A stretch of DNA of 18,506 nt from Bacillota bacterium (GCA_023442635.1 JAEZYR010000049.1:1-18506); one strand, 5' to 3'; positions 1 to 7,994 are shown, counted from the stretch's first letter. The notes: generated by a model from the sequence alone, not told the origin. A program made the numbers and translations.

Positions 1-1076
1 TTCTCAAGGCGATCAGCTTTGGGTTTTGAGGGCGCTTTTGAGCCAGCTGGTAGGGAGGCCTTGGGGAGATTTGTTGCCGCATTACCCGCATGGCTAGACG
101 TTGTATCCCGTGATAGGAGATCATCTGCTTCGCTTACTGGGAATAGGGGGTTCACAAAAAGGGATGAGGCGCTGCTGAGTGATACGACTAAGGCGATCAC
201 GGCACTCAGAATGAGGCTCAAACCCCAGGTGAATTGTCTTTTGCGTATGATGTGCGGCCATGCTTTGAGCCCTGACCTTTGGCCTTTGAGGTACTGATAG
301 AGGCGCAAGAAGACAAAGAGGAGAACTGAGCCGAGGAAGAGCAAAAAGGCTGAGCGCGACGCAGAAAAATAGATGCCTAAAATCCATAGTCCATAGCATA
401 GAGGGTGCGTATAAAGACCTAAACGCCAGGCCGCCATCAGGCTGGTCAAGCAAAGGATGGCCAAATAAGCTCCGAATATGTTGGGGTTGAGGAGGAGGCT
501 GTAGGCACGCAAATGATGGCCGTTTTGAACAAGTGAAGCGATCAGTTGGCCAGGGAAAAAGAGCAATTTATTGCTCGCAACTTCGAGCACGCTTAAAAGG
601 GCGACAAGACTAGCCAGAATCTGCCACAGCCGCAAAAAGGAGCGCAGGCGGATCCGAGAAGCTGGCAAGTGCCGTCCTACAAAATAGAGGACGTAAAGCG
701 AGCCATAGGCGTAAAGCTGCAACGCAATGATTTTAAAAGGTATGTGCTTAAGATAGCTAGTCCCAGCACTGAATAAGACGAAAGCAAGAAGCAAGCTGTC
801 ACTCCAAGTCCAACGCCATCGATGAGGAAAGGCGTAGAAAAATAATGGCAGCAGGGTGAAAAAGCAGACTGCAGGCAAGAACTTGAGGGCGTTCAGGAGG
901 GGGTAAACCTGGCTGAGTGCCGTTAGAGGACTTGTCAAAAGTAAGATAACGACCCAGAAATCATAGAGCCACAATAAGCAGCGTTGAGCCCGATTCAAAG
1001 GGGCAGCTGCCGCTTCTGGTGGTCGATGCTGGAGCTTTTGATCTGATCTTGGGCAGACTGTGCTGTTTTTATTCAC
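1..1076 (-). CDS. O-antigen ligase / Wzy-like polysaccharide polymerase, partial (C-terminus beyond window)
   Basis: The frame is open from a GTG at 1076 to the left edge (358 codons), so the C-terminus is missing. The product is a polytopic membrane protein with hydrophobic segments at about residues 41-60, 66-84, 93-105, 118-134, 149-165, 199-216, 226-256 and 283-302. Two family-like motifs are visible: NPNIFGAY (197-204), preceded by RAYS (190-193), and SASRSAFLLFL (238-248). Both resemble the O-antigen ligase/Wzy_C superfamily, whose members polymerise or transfer lipid-linked glycans outside the membrane. The GTG is supported by GGAG eight bases upstream, and no better ATG is available. 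The gene overlaps the aspA stop by 8 bases, so the two are probably translationally coupled. The last visible part (about 303-358) is hydrophilic and Ser/Ala/Pro-rich, presumably an extracytoplasmic loop. Whether it is a polymerase or a ligase cannot be decided. Confidence 0.8.
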   Translation of the reverse strand, partial: MNKNSTVCPRSDQKLQHRPPEAAAAPLNRAQRCLLWLYDFWVVILLLTSPLTALSQVYPLLNALKFLPAVCFFTLLPLFFYAFPHRWRWTWSDSLLLAFVLFSAGTSYLKHIPFKIIALQLYAYGSLYVLYFVGRHLPASRIRLRSFLRLWQILASLVALLSVLEVASNKLLFFPGQLIASLVQNGHHLRAYSLLLNPNIFGAYLAILCLTSLMAAWRLGLYTHPLCYGLWILGIYFSASRSAFLLFLGSVLLFVFLRLYQYLKGQRSGLKAWPHIIRKRQFTWGLSLILSAVIALVVSLSSASSLFVNPLFPVSEADDLLSRDTTSSHAGNAATNLPKASLPAGSKAPSKPKADRLE

Positions 1077-2547
1077 ATTGCTTTCTCCGTGGTACGTAAG
1101 TCAGTTTTTTGGCATCAAAGAGTTCGTCTAATTCTTCGGTAGTCAAGTCGAGTTCTTCTTCTACCAAATCTCGTAGTGGGCGATGCTCGCTCAACGCTTT
1201 TTGGGCCAGTTCAGAGGCCTTGGCATAGCCGATGCGAGGCGATAGGGCTGTCACCAAAACAAGGCTGTGCGCGAGCTGCGCTTGGATAGCACTTTCGTTG
1301 GCTTCGATACCGTCAATACAGTGATGCGAAAGAATATGCGCGCCTTGTCCCAAATAACTAATGCTTTCGAACAGGCGATGAAAGAGGATGGGCTCGAAGG
1401 CATTGAGCTCGAGCTGGCCAGCTTCTGCCGACAAAGTGATCGTAAGATCATTGCCGATTACGGCGTAGGCGATTTGGCTGACAACCTCTGGAATGACGGG
1501 ATTGACTTTGCCAGGAACGATGGAAGAGCCGTTTTGACGGGAAGGAAGATGAATTTCGCTCAAACCTGCAAAGGGACCTGAGGACATGAGGCGAAGGTCA
1601 TTTGAGAGCTTGCTGATGTTGACGGCAGCCGTTTTGAGGGCGCTTGAACATTGGACGAAGGCATCGAGATTGCTCGTGCCATCCATCAAGCTTTCATAAG
1701 GCTGGAGCTTGAGGCCACTCACCTCGGAGAGGTGACGGTGGATACAGTCAATATAGATGGAGCTGGCATTTAGACCTGTGCCGATGACGGTACCACCCAT
1801 GTTGGTGTAGCTGAGCGCTTCTTGCGCTTGTTGGATACGGGTAAGGTCGCGTTTAAGAGCGAGGGCGAAGACCTGAAAACTCTGGCCCAAGCGCATGGGG
1901 GCGGCGTCTTGCATTTCGGTTCGCCCCACTTTAACAATGTGGTCGAAGGCTGCAGCACGCTTTTCTAAGCTGTCAATGAGCTCTAGGAGCTGGTGGATCG
2001 TCGTTTGGATCAAATGAAGCGCCGCTATGCGACCAGCTGTTGGGTAGACGTCATTGGTCGACTGCGACATATTGACGTGATTGTTGGGGTGGACGCGATC
2101 GTATTGCCCACGTTCTCCCCCGAGGATTTCGTTGGCGCGGTTGGCGATGACTTCATTGGTGTTCATGTTGGCAGAGGTGCCAGCACCACCTTGGATGGCA
2201 TCGACAATGAAGGCGTCCTGCAACTGAGACGATAGGGCAGGGTCGATGTTTGGGTCACCAGCTAGGCTGGCCAAAACCTCATCACAAGCCTGGACGATGG
2301 CATCTCGACAATCTGGGCTGAGCTGCCCAGATTCGGCATTAGCGAGCGCAGCGGCCTTTTTGATCATGGTTAGAGACTTAATCAATTCAGGATGCATTTT
2401 TTGCCCTGAAATCGGGAAGTTATGCTTGGCACGCAGACTGTGAATGCCGTAATAGGCATCTTGAGGAATTTCGAGATAGCCGACTAGATCGTGTTCGATA
2501 CGGGGCTTAGAAGCTGTTGGATCAGATGAATGTGAGAGATTGGACAT
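1069..2547 (-). CDS. aspA: Aspartate ammonia-lyase (aspartase)
   Basis: Catalyses reversible deamination of L-aspartate to fumarate and ammonia as a cytosolic homotetramer. The 492-residue length fits the fumarase/aspartase superfamily. The signature GSSIVPGKVNP lies at 340-350 in the flexible active-site loop carrying the catalytic Ser. GGAGTSANMNTNE (120-132), the SQSTND segment (161-166) and GRTEMQDAAP (208-217) match superfamily substrate-binding regions. Aspartase is preferred to class II fumarase because GNDLTITLSAEAGQLELN (365-382) resembles the E. coli AspA sequence (GND..VTMAAEAGQLQLN) and not the FumC form. The ATG at 2547 has AGGAG nine bases upstream. It lies 35 bases after the GT32-type gene and overlaps the following membrane-protein gene by 8 bases, so it sits inside a surface-polysaccharide operon. 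That is an unusual place for it. Identity is near certain; the reason for the location is unknown. Confidence 0.95.
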   Translation of the reverse strand: MSNLSHSSDPTASKPRIEHDLVGYLEIPQDAYYGIHSLRAKHNFPISGQKMHPELIKSLTMIKKAAALANAESGQLSPDCRDAIVQACDEVLASLAGDPNIDPALSSQLQDAFIVDAIQGGAGTSANMNTNEVIANRANEILGGERGQYDRVHPNNHVNMSQSTNDVYPTAGRIAALHLIQTTIHQLLELIDSLEKRAAAFDHIVKVGRTEMQDAAPMRLGQSFQVFALALKRDLTRIQQAQEALSYTNMGGTVIGTGLNASSIYIDCIHRHLSEVSGLKLQPYESLMDGTSNLDAFVQCSSALKTAAVNISKLSNDLRLMSSGPFAGLSEIHLPSRQNGSSIVPGKVNPVIPEVVSQIAYAVIGNDLTITLSAEAGQLELNAFEPILFHRLFESISYLGQGAHILSHHCIDGIEANESAIQAQLAHSLVLVTALSPRIGYAKASELAQKALSEHRPLRDLVEEELDLTTEELDELFDAKKLTYVPRRKQCE

Positions 2548-2582
2548 AGGTTTACACTCCTGATTGCTTCATTTTATCGAAT

Positions 2583-3284
2583 TTATTGGCGAAAGAACTT
2601 TTGATAAAGCTTAGCCCTTCGTGTTGTGGTCAGACGAGACTTGATTTCACGGACACAGAGCTTTTTGAGGGCGCTGGGTTTATCTAGCCAAGTTCCTGTG
2701 AAGAGGTGGATGGTAGCAGAGTTTTCAGACGGATTGCAGAGCACCGTATCGGGGTAGACGTGAATGCCATCGGCCAGATCCTGCTCTATATTACCTAACT
2801 GACAATGGTAGTGCTGAACCAGAAATTCACTCACCGTCTTCGTATTGACCAAGCGATAAGGATCTTGAGCTGAATAGTCGAAGTGATCGGGAATACAATG
2901 CTCAAGCATGCCTTTCAGCATGGGGTGGTGAGCTTCTGCCCCAAAAACAGCTGTAAAAGGATAATCAGGCCGTTCATAACCCACAAAGGCTCGGTGGAGG
3001 CAAAAGGGCGTTAAATTTTGCAAAAGTAAGACATCTGTATCCAGATAGATGCCACCTTCTTTTTCTAGTGCCCACAAACGGGTGAAATCACTTACGTAGG
3101 CCCACTTTTTTTGTCGATAGGCTTCCTCGACAAAAGGGTGGGTATGAACGTCGAAATTATCTTCGCTCCAACGATAAAACTGCCAATCTGGCAGGTGCTT
3201 TTGCCAAGAACGCATGCAGCGTTTGATGACGTCAGAGGGTTCAGCACCGCCGAACCAACAATAGTGGATTTTTTTTGGAATCAT
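2583..3284 (-). CDS. GT32-type glycosyltransferase with DXD sugar-binding motif
   Basis: A 233-residue soluble sugar transferase of the Gly_transf_sug/GT32 group (capsular polysaccharide enzymes, Och1-like mannosyltransferases). The N-terminus IPKKIHYCWFGG (2-13) is the usual first strand of the family. YVSDFTRLWAL (63-73) followed by GGIYLDTDVLLL (77-88) is the nucleotide-sugar site; the DXD motif, Asp82-Thr-Asp84, would hold the divalent cation and UDP/GDP-sugar. There is no signal peptide or membrane span, so it should act at the cytoplasmic face on a lipid-linked acceptor. The start ATG overlaps the stop TGA of the preceding GT4 gene (ATGA), indicating translational coupling. The C-terminus is short and basic (about 215-233), which could aid membrane contact. 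Donor and acceptor sugars cannot be read from the sequence. Confidence 0.88.
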   Translation of the reverse strand: MIPKKIHYCWFGGAEPSDVIKRCMRSWQKHLPDWQFYRWSEDNFDVHTHPFVEEAYRQKKWAYVSDFTRLWALEKEGGIYLDTDVLLLQNLTPFCLHRAFVGYERPDYPFTAVFGAEAHHPMLKGMLEHCIPDHFDYSAQDPYRLVNTKTVSEFLVQHYHCQLGNIEQDLADGIHVYPDTVLCNPSENSATIHLFTGTWLDKPSALKKLCVREIKSRLTTTRRAKLYQKFFRQ

Positions 3285-4618
3285 GCTTTTGTCTCCTCAG
3301 AATATGATTTTGCGTTTTCAGCGAAGGCATTTTCTGCCAAGGCTAGCCAGGCGGGGAAAATACGCTCTTCAGTCCATTGCAGGGCTAATTGCTGGCTGGC
3401 CAAGGCCATTTTTTTTCTTAATCTGTGGTCTTGTGTTAAAGTGCGAATTTTTTCGGCCATTTCGGCGCAATTCTGCACGCGGTAGCCTGTTTCTCCTGAA
3501 ATGATGAGGCGCTGGGGGCCGCCTGGAATATCGAAGGCAAGGCAGGGAAGACCCGTTAAGGCTGCCTCTATCAAGACAAAACCAAAACCCTCGGTGCGAG
3601 AGGGCAGAACAAATAAGCAAGCCTGCAGCATGGCTTTTTGGAGGTCTTGAGCTGATACAAAAGGCAGGAAGCGAACGCTATCTTCGATCCCAAGGGTTTT
3701 GGCTTGATGCTGAAGTGCAGAAGCCTGCTGACCTTCACCATAGATCACGAGCTGCCAGTTTTCTTTGGCTCTTGCAGGCGAGGCGTGGGAGTTGGGAAGA
3801 GTGGCTAACTGCTCTTGAAAAATGGCCCAGGACTCTAATAGGCGGTCGAAACCTTTTTCGGGGCTCAAACGTCCAGCTGCTAAAACAATAGGGAGGCGGA
3901 TTGGCTCCGCATCCGTGCTTTCTGGAAGGTCAGAGTTGCTATGGGTTTGCGAGGCGGACTCACTTTTTGGGTAGGCTTGCAAAACGAGCGTATCCTCAGG
4001 CGGCAGAAAGTGTCCGATAGGCCAAAAAAGCGGCTTTTGGGCTTGCTGAGATAGCGCATGCTCGAGGAGGGGGACATAGTCTGCTAACAAAGGTACAAGA
4101 ACCTGAATCTTGCTGAAATAGCGATTGGGGTGCGCCAAAAGTTCAGGGTCGCTCTGGGGATCATAGTGTAGATGGAAGACGCGCGTTTGAGTCGGAGCTT
4201 GCCGTTTCGGTAGCAGGCGACACTGCTCTTTGCGTGACAAGATCAGAAGAGCCTCAGGAGGGCAGCCTTTGAGAGCCTGTTTTAGGCGCCGATAACGCCG
4301 CCACAAGATACCTAAAGCTCGCCAGCCTTCTCGGATAAGAGAAGGAAAATTTCGCTTGCGCAGAGCTTCCTGAAAGGCAGAACGATTGGGTTTATCTTCT
4401 GACAAATAGTGAAGATGAACGCTAGGCTCAAGGGGATAAGCTATATCACCCAGGTGATAGCTGACCACGATATGCGTAGGGTAGCCATGCCGAGCAAAGG
4501 CGCTGGCAAGTTCGCAAATTGAGCGCTCCACACCACCATGACTTAGATGTAAAGCAAAGAAGTAGACTGGGCGTTTAGCGTGTGGCACTTTGAACGCTGA
4601 TTCTGTAGGACAGAGCAT
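3281..4618 (-). CDS. GT4 family glycosyltransferase
   Basis: A 445-residue GT-B fold retaining glycosyltransferase. The N-terminal acceptor domain begins with LHLSHGGVERSICELASAF (about 23-41), where GGVER is the glycine-rich loop typical of GT4. The C-terminal donor domain starts at about 243 with PIVLAAGRLSPEKGFDRLLE. It continues through WQLVIYGEG (288-296) to the nucleotide-sugar motif EGFGFVLIE, giving the EX7E pair Glu343 and Glu351. A Ser/Thr/Asp-rich linker of about 25 residues (216-240) separates the halves. It should transfer a sugar from an NDP donor to a lipid-linked glycan at the inner membrane face. ATG 4618 is preceded by GGAAGG at about 8 bases. It is the first gene after the terminator of the upstream LCP gene and overlaps the GT32-type gene by 4 bases. 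Sugar specificity is unknown. Confidence 0.9.
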   Translation of the reverse strand: MLCPTESAFKVPHAKRPVYFFALHLSHGGVERSICELASAFARHGYPTHIVVSYHLGDIAYPLEPSVHLHYLSEDKPNRSAFQEALRKRNFPSLIREGWRALGILWRRYRRLKQALKGCPPEALLILSRKEQCRLLPKRQAPTQTRVFHLHYDPQSDPELLAHPNRYFSKIQVLVPLLADYVPLLEHALSQQAQKPLFWPIGHFLPPEDTLVLQAYPKSESASQTHSNSDLPESTDAEPIRLPIVLAAGRLSPEKGFDRLLESWAIFQEQLATLPNSHASPARAKENWQLVIYGEGQQASALQHQAKTLGIEDSVRFLPFVSAQDLQKAMLQACLFVLPSRTEGFGFVLIEAALTGLPCLAFDIPGGPQRLIISGETGYRVQNCAEMAEKIRTLTQDHRLRKKMALASQQLALQWTEERIFPAWLALAENAFAENAKSYSEETKA

Positions 4619-4681
4619 GAAAAGAGCCTTCCGTTTGCATTTGCTGAGATTTTATTCTGACACAGAGGTCAAAGCTTTGCT

Positions 4682-4736
4682 GTTTTTCCTGAAAAAGCTT
4701 AAGAAAGTGAGCCTCTTCTTAAAGCTCAGGAAAAAC
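4682..4736 (-). repeat. Long inverted repeat (two-part hairpin) next to the LCP terminator
   Basis: Outer arms 4682-4692 and 4726-4736 are perfectly complementary (11 bp). Inner arms 4697-4705 and 4716-4725 pair over 9 bp with one bulge, leaving a loop of about 10 bases. On the minus strand the first outer arm overlaps the U-tract of the terminator at 4731-4769, so the two structures compete for those bases. No T-run follows this hairpin, so it is not itself a canonical terminator. It may protect the 3' end of the LCP mRNA or influence termination. Confidence 0.6.
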
Positions 4737-4769
4737 TATGGGCAAGCCTTTTAGAAAACTTACCCATAG
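4731..4769 (-). terminator. Rho-independent terminator after the LCP gene
   Basis: On the minus strand the arm at 4769-4759 (CTATGGGTAAG) pairs with 4746-4736 (CTTGCCCATAG). This gives 11 bp including one G-U pair, with a 12-base loop, directly followed by TTTTTC (4735-4730 side). It lies 28 bases downstream of the LCP stop codon. It should separate the flavoprotein-LCP unit from the glycosyltransferase operon. Confidence 0.85.
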
Positions 4770-4796
4770 GAGGGCGTGAGGATTCTTGAGGAATAC

Positions 4797-6494
4797 TTAG
4801 TCGAAAATCGCATGGTGCAAAGCCTTGCGGTTGACATCCAAATCAAGAACGAGCGAGCTACCCACACCAGGTATAGAACCGAAATAGAAGCCATCTGAAG
4901 TTGGGATGCGAAGCTGTTCCACGTTGTAATTCAGCATCTCAGGTAACAACGTTAAATAACCCAAGATTTCACCCTTGGAAATGTTGGTTTTGATCATGGG
5001 GAGGATCGTATTGGCGAGCTTGTTGAGGGTTAACAAGTTCGCGCCTTTGGTTTTGCGGATGATCTCCTGAAGGATGCGCCGCTGCCGTTCGGTTCGCTCA
5101 AAGTCGGCATTGCCAACATAGCGAATACGCGCATAGCCGACGGCCTGAGCCCCATTCAGTGTGTAGTGTCCTCCGCCAGGTAGGATGTTTTTGTCTTGAG
5201 GCAAGCCCTGAAGGGCATTGAGTTCGCGGACATTGCGGTTAAGATCTTGAACTTCGGCGCTGCTGACATCCATGTCGACTCCACCCAAAACATCAATGAT
5301 GCGTGCTAAGGCAAAGAAATCAACCATGGCATATTGGTTGACATCGACTTTGAAGGTGTCTCGCACGGTCTCAAGTAGGAGATTAGGGCCGCCGACAGCT
5401 GTAGCTGCATTCAGTTTGGCATTGCCGTGACCTGGGATTGAAACGTAGCTATCGCGCATGAGCGAAGAGAGCAAGAGTCGCTTTTTTTCGCGATTGATGC
5501 TCAGCAAAATCATGGCATCCGAGCGTGTATAGCTTCCTTCGCTGCGACTATCGGTCCCGAGTAGCAGGATATTGGTCACATTTTCATTTTTGATGATGGC
5601 GCCTTTTTGGGCATCTTCCATTTCTTTGAGTAGGCGAGACTGCTCACTGTCATCTATCTTGGAGGCGGAAGCATCGCCTTCGCCATCCTTAAGGTTGGGG
5701 ATAATGAGGTTGCCATGAATATCGGTTTCATAGCTTGCTGTATTGATGACAAAGTCATCCTCGCCCTCATACTGGATTTTGTCGAGCATGTGGTAGAAGT
5801 AGGCAAGACAAAGGCAGGCGACAATCAGGAGACAGGCCACAACGGAGAGCAAAACCTGGAGGAGACGACGGCGGGACTTGCTTGTTTTTTTAGGGGCAGC
5901 TGTCGGGGAGCTCGGCATTGTGCCAAGGCCTTGGCTTCTGTGTTGTGTGCGAGGCAGGGGCTGCCCTAAGTGTGTGGGCGGCGGGACAAGCTGGTGGTGA
6001 GGTGAACGACTTGCGGGCTGGCTACTTGCCGTGCGGCTTCCTTGTTGGCGGGGAGCTGTATTTGCTGCATGAGCAGGGCGTAGGCCTTGCTTGCGTTCGC
6101 CAGAAGGCGCGTTTACAGGGTGCAAGGCATCGTCAGGACCAAAAAGACTGCTAGAGGCAGCGCCTTTCCTGGCTTGATTAGCAGGGGGGATCTGAGAAGA
6201 TGACCCTACTGCACGCCCAGCAGCTGGCCTAACGCTTGCTTTGCTCTGCTGACGAGGCGGGTTGAAAGAAGGTTGAGAAGGTCTGATCCCTCTGTCAGAC
6301 GGAGTAGAGGATGCTGCAGACCTACTGGTTAATTCCTGTTCATACGAAAAATTGTCCCAAGTCGCGTCTGAGGCTGGTATAGCACGAGCTTTTCTTCTTG
6401 CAGGTGATGGAGCATCAGATGGGGAGACAGAGCTAGGTCGATTGGCACTATCGGCTTGCTTTCGAGAAGGGTGAGAATATGATTTAAAAGGCAT
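4797..6494 (-). CDS. LytR-CpsA-Psr (LCP) family wall-polymer transferase with long N-terminal tail
   Basis: LCP proteins transfer undecaprenyl-phosphate-linked glycopolymers onto peptidoglycan outside the membrane. The layout is a 205-residue Ser/Pro/Gln/Arg-rich low-complexity tail predicted cytoplasmic, a basic stop (KKTSKSRRR, 202-210) and one membrane span (about 211-234). An extracellular linker follows, then the LCP domain (about 307-485). Conserved residues are visible: Asp315 and Arg317 in LLGTDSR, Arg324 and Asp326 in YTRSD, Arg347-Asp348 in LMRDSY, Lys360 in NAKLN, Arg456 and Arg458 in YARIRY, and DFERTERQRR (464-473). ATG 6494 has GAGGAG five bases upstream. It lies 48 bases downstream of the flavoprotein gene and ends in a strong terminator. 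At 565 residues it is longer than typical LCP proteins (commonly 300-450) because of the tail. The neighbouring glycosyltransferases suggest the substrate is the polymer made by that locus; this is inference. Confidence 0.92.
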   Translation of the reverse strand: MPFKSYSHPSRKQADSANRPSSVSPSDAPSPARRKARAIPASDATWDNFSYEQELTSRSAASSTPSDRGIRPSQPSFNPPRQQSKASVRPAAGRAVGSSSQIPPANQARKGAASSSLFGPDDALHPVNAPSGERKQGLRPAHAANTAPRQQGSRTASSQPASRSPHHQLVPPPTHLGQPLPRTQHRSQGLGTMPSSPTAAPKKTSKSRRRLLQVLLSVVACLLIVACLCLAYFYHMLDKIQYEGEDDFVINTASYETDIHGNLIIPNLKDGEGDASASKIDDSEQSRLLKEMEDAQKGAIIKNENVTNILLLGTDSRSEGSYTRSDAMILLSINREKKRLLLSSLMRDSYVSIPGHGNAKLNAATAVGGPNLLLETVRDTFKVDVNQYAMVDFFALARIIDVLGGVDMDVSSAEVQDLNRNVRELNALQGLPQDKNILPGGGHYTLNGAQAVGYARIRYVGNADFERTERQRRILQEIIRKTKGANLLTLNKLANTILPMIKTNISKGEILGYLTLLPEMLNYNVEQLRIPTSDGFYFGSIPGVGSSLVLDLDVNRKALHHAIFD

Positions 6495-6542
6495 AAGAGC
6501 TCCTCGATTCAGATATGATCAGTCCAGAATTTAGGATGTCCA

Positions 6543-7994
6543 TTATAGAATATTTGCTTCCTTTGATAGCAGTTTTTCTTTGAGACTCTGTGCTGCAGCC
6601 CAAGCTGAGGCAAAGGCAAAATGCAGGTTATAGCCGCCAGAATCCCCGACAACATCCAGCATCTCACCTAAGACATAGAGTGAGGGGAAAGTTTTAGCGT
6701 TAAAGTGGCGAGGTGAGAAATATTGCGTTCCTAAGCCACCTGAACAGGCCATGGCACGTTCTAGCCCACCAGGTACAAGAGACGGCAAAGCGACATGCTG
6801 TAAAGCGGTTAAAAGCTGGGTTAGATCGTTGTCGGTCAACTGCTTAATAGGTTTTTGGAGCAGCTTCAAAGCACGCTCTGAAGCGGCATCTGGACTTTTG
6901 ATTGGCCAGTCTTTCAGAACCTGTAAAAAGCGATGGGGGCATTGCTCATGCAACAAAAAAGAAGCTTGCTTTTGACTGTGTTTGGATTGTCTCATTTTTA
7001 GGGCATATGCTAACCAGCTCTGTAGATCCCAATGAGGCAGTAGATTCAGCTGCCATCCTGACGATGCGCGTCCCTCAAGGTATTTGCTGGCGTTTAGAGC
7101 AACTGGGCCGCTGAGCCCTCGATGGGTAAACAGCAAGGCGCCGACGGGCGATAGACTTTGCCTAGCTCTGCTAGGAGCTCTGCTAGGAGCTCTGCTGGGA
7201 GCTGCGCTAAGAGCTATGCTAGCAGCTATGCTAGGAGCCGTGCTAAGGCTGACAGAATCTAGGCTGACGCCGCTGAGCTGCTCCAAGCCTTTTCGATCCT
7301 GTCGATTGACATAAAACAAGGGGCTCAGGGCAGGGCGAAAAGGCTTATGCGCAATGCCGAGTCGCTGGGCGGCGAGAGGCGCCAAGGCACCCGTCGAACC
7401 TGTATGGGGATAGCTGGCCGCACCACACGCTAAAACAAGGTAGTCGCAGCGATAAGAAAAAGCTTGACCAGAAGAGGAGATCTTACCCCAAAGATGCCAC
7501 TGTCCATCTTTATGCTCGAAATCTTGGACAAGGTGGTTAAAAGCATAGCGAACACCTTGTTTTAGACCCTGCTGCCACAGGCAAGAAACCACGTCACGGG
7601 CCTTTTGGCTTGCAGGATAGATGGCCGCCTTTTCGAGTACACAGTCAAGACCAATAGCGGCCATTTGAGCCATGAGGACTTCACCTGAAAAACCTTGCAA
7701 ACAGCTGTAAAGAAAGCGGTGATCAGGATAGTAGTGTTCCAACATCGCATCCAAACTTTCGAGATGGCCAAGGTTAGCTCGACCACCACCCGCAAGAGCC
7801 AACTTGCGACCCGGGACAGGGCCAGATTCGAGCACGAGACAAGAATGGCCTAATGAGCCTAGGGCTTGCGCTAAATAAAGACCCGCAGCTCCAGCTCCGA
7901 CGATGATGACTGCGTGTTGGGTTGAAGCAGCAGGACGATCAGGACGCTCGGTAAAGGCGTGAGCCTTTTGAAGACTAGGTGGTGATTTTTTCAT
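6543..7994 (-). CDS. HI0933/BaiN-type NAD(P)/FAD-dependent oxidoreductase
   Basis: A 483-residue flavoprotein of the HI0933-like family. The FAD-binding Rossmann motif VGAGAAGLYLA is at 32-42. GRKLALAGGGRANL (62-75) corresponds to the family's second glycine-rich motif, normally GGGRCN, so the usual Cys is Ala73 here. LLFTHRGLSGPVAL (287-300) and the C-terminal GEMLDVVGDSGGYNLHFAFASAWAAA (443-468) are hallmarks. The substrate is unknown; BaiN relatives have been linked to bile-acid dehydroxylation but most members are uncharacterised. Residues about 250-278 are a Ser/Ala/Pro-rich insertion encoded by 12-base tandem repeats. The N-terminal 26 residues are not part of the fold. ATG 7994 lacks a clear Shine-Dalgarno site, so the true start is less certain. 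It lies upstream of the LCP gene, 48 bases apart, and probably shares its transcript. Confidence 0.88.
   Translation of the reverse strand: MKKSPPSLQKAHAFTERPDRPAASTQHAVIIVGAGAAGLYLAQALGSLGHSCLVLESGPVPGRKLALAGGGRANLGHLESLDAMLEHYYPDHRFLYSCLQGFSGEVLMAQMAAIGLDCVLEKAAIYPASQKARDVVSCLWQQGLKQGVRYAFNHLVQDFEHKDGQWHLWGKISSSGQAFSYRCDYLVLACGAASYPHTGSTGALAPLAAQRLGIAHKPFRPALSPLFYVNRQDRKGLEQLSGVSLDSVSLSTAPSIAASIALSAAPSRAPSRAPSRARQSLSPVGALLFTHRGLSGPVALNASKYLEGRASSGWQLNLLPHWDLQSWLAYALKMRQSKHSQKQASFLLHEQCPHRFLQVLKDWPIKSPDAASERALKLLQKPIKQLTDNDLTQLLTALQHVALPSLVPGGLERAMACSGGLGTQYFSPRHFNAKTFPSLYVLGEMLDVVGDSGGYNLHFAFASAWAAAQSLKEKLLSKEANIL
7162..7250. repeat. In-frame 12-bp tandem repeat inside the flavoprotein gene
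   Basis: Successive 12-base units start at 7171, 7183, 7195, 7207, 7219 and 7231, with partial copies at both ends. The unit is CTAGGAGCTCTG on the plus strand; the first two copies are identical and later copies differ at 2-4 positions. Because 12 is a multiple of three, copy-number change would preserve the frame. The repeat encodes a tetrapeptide run of the type APSR/APSI/ALSA at about residues 252-277 of the flavoprotein. Confidence 0.9.

Noticed and set aside
121..453. Short minus-strand open frame near the left edge
   Set aside because: It is in a different frame from the long O-antigen-ligase-like reading frame, which carries family motifs and runs through the same bases.
1267..2443. 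Plus-strand open frames across aspA
   Set aside because: They are antisense to a clear aspartase and have no ribosome-binding sites or recognisable protein features.
4660..4680. TTGACC on the minus strand as a -35 box for the glycosyltransferase operon
   Set aside because: The nearest -10-like TAAAAT is only about 12 bases away, too short for a sigma-70-type promoter.
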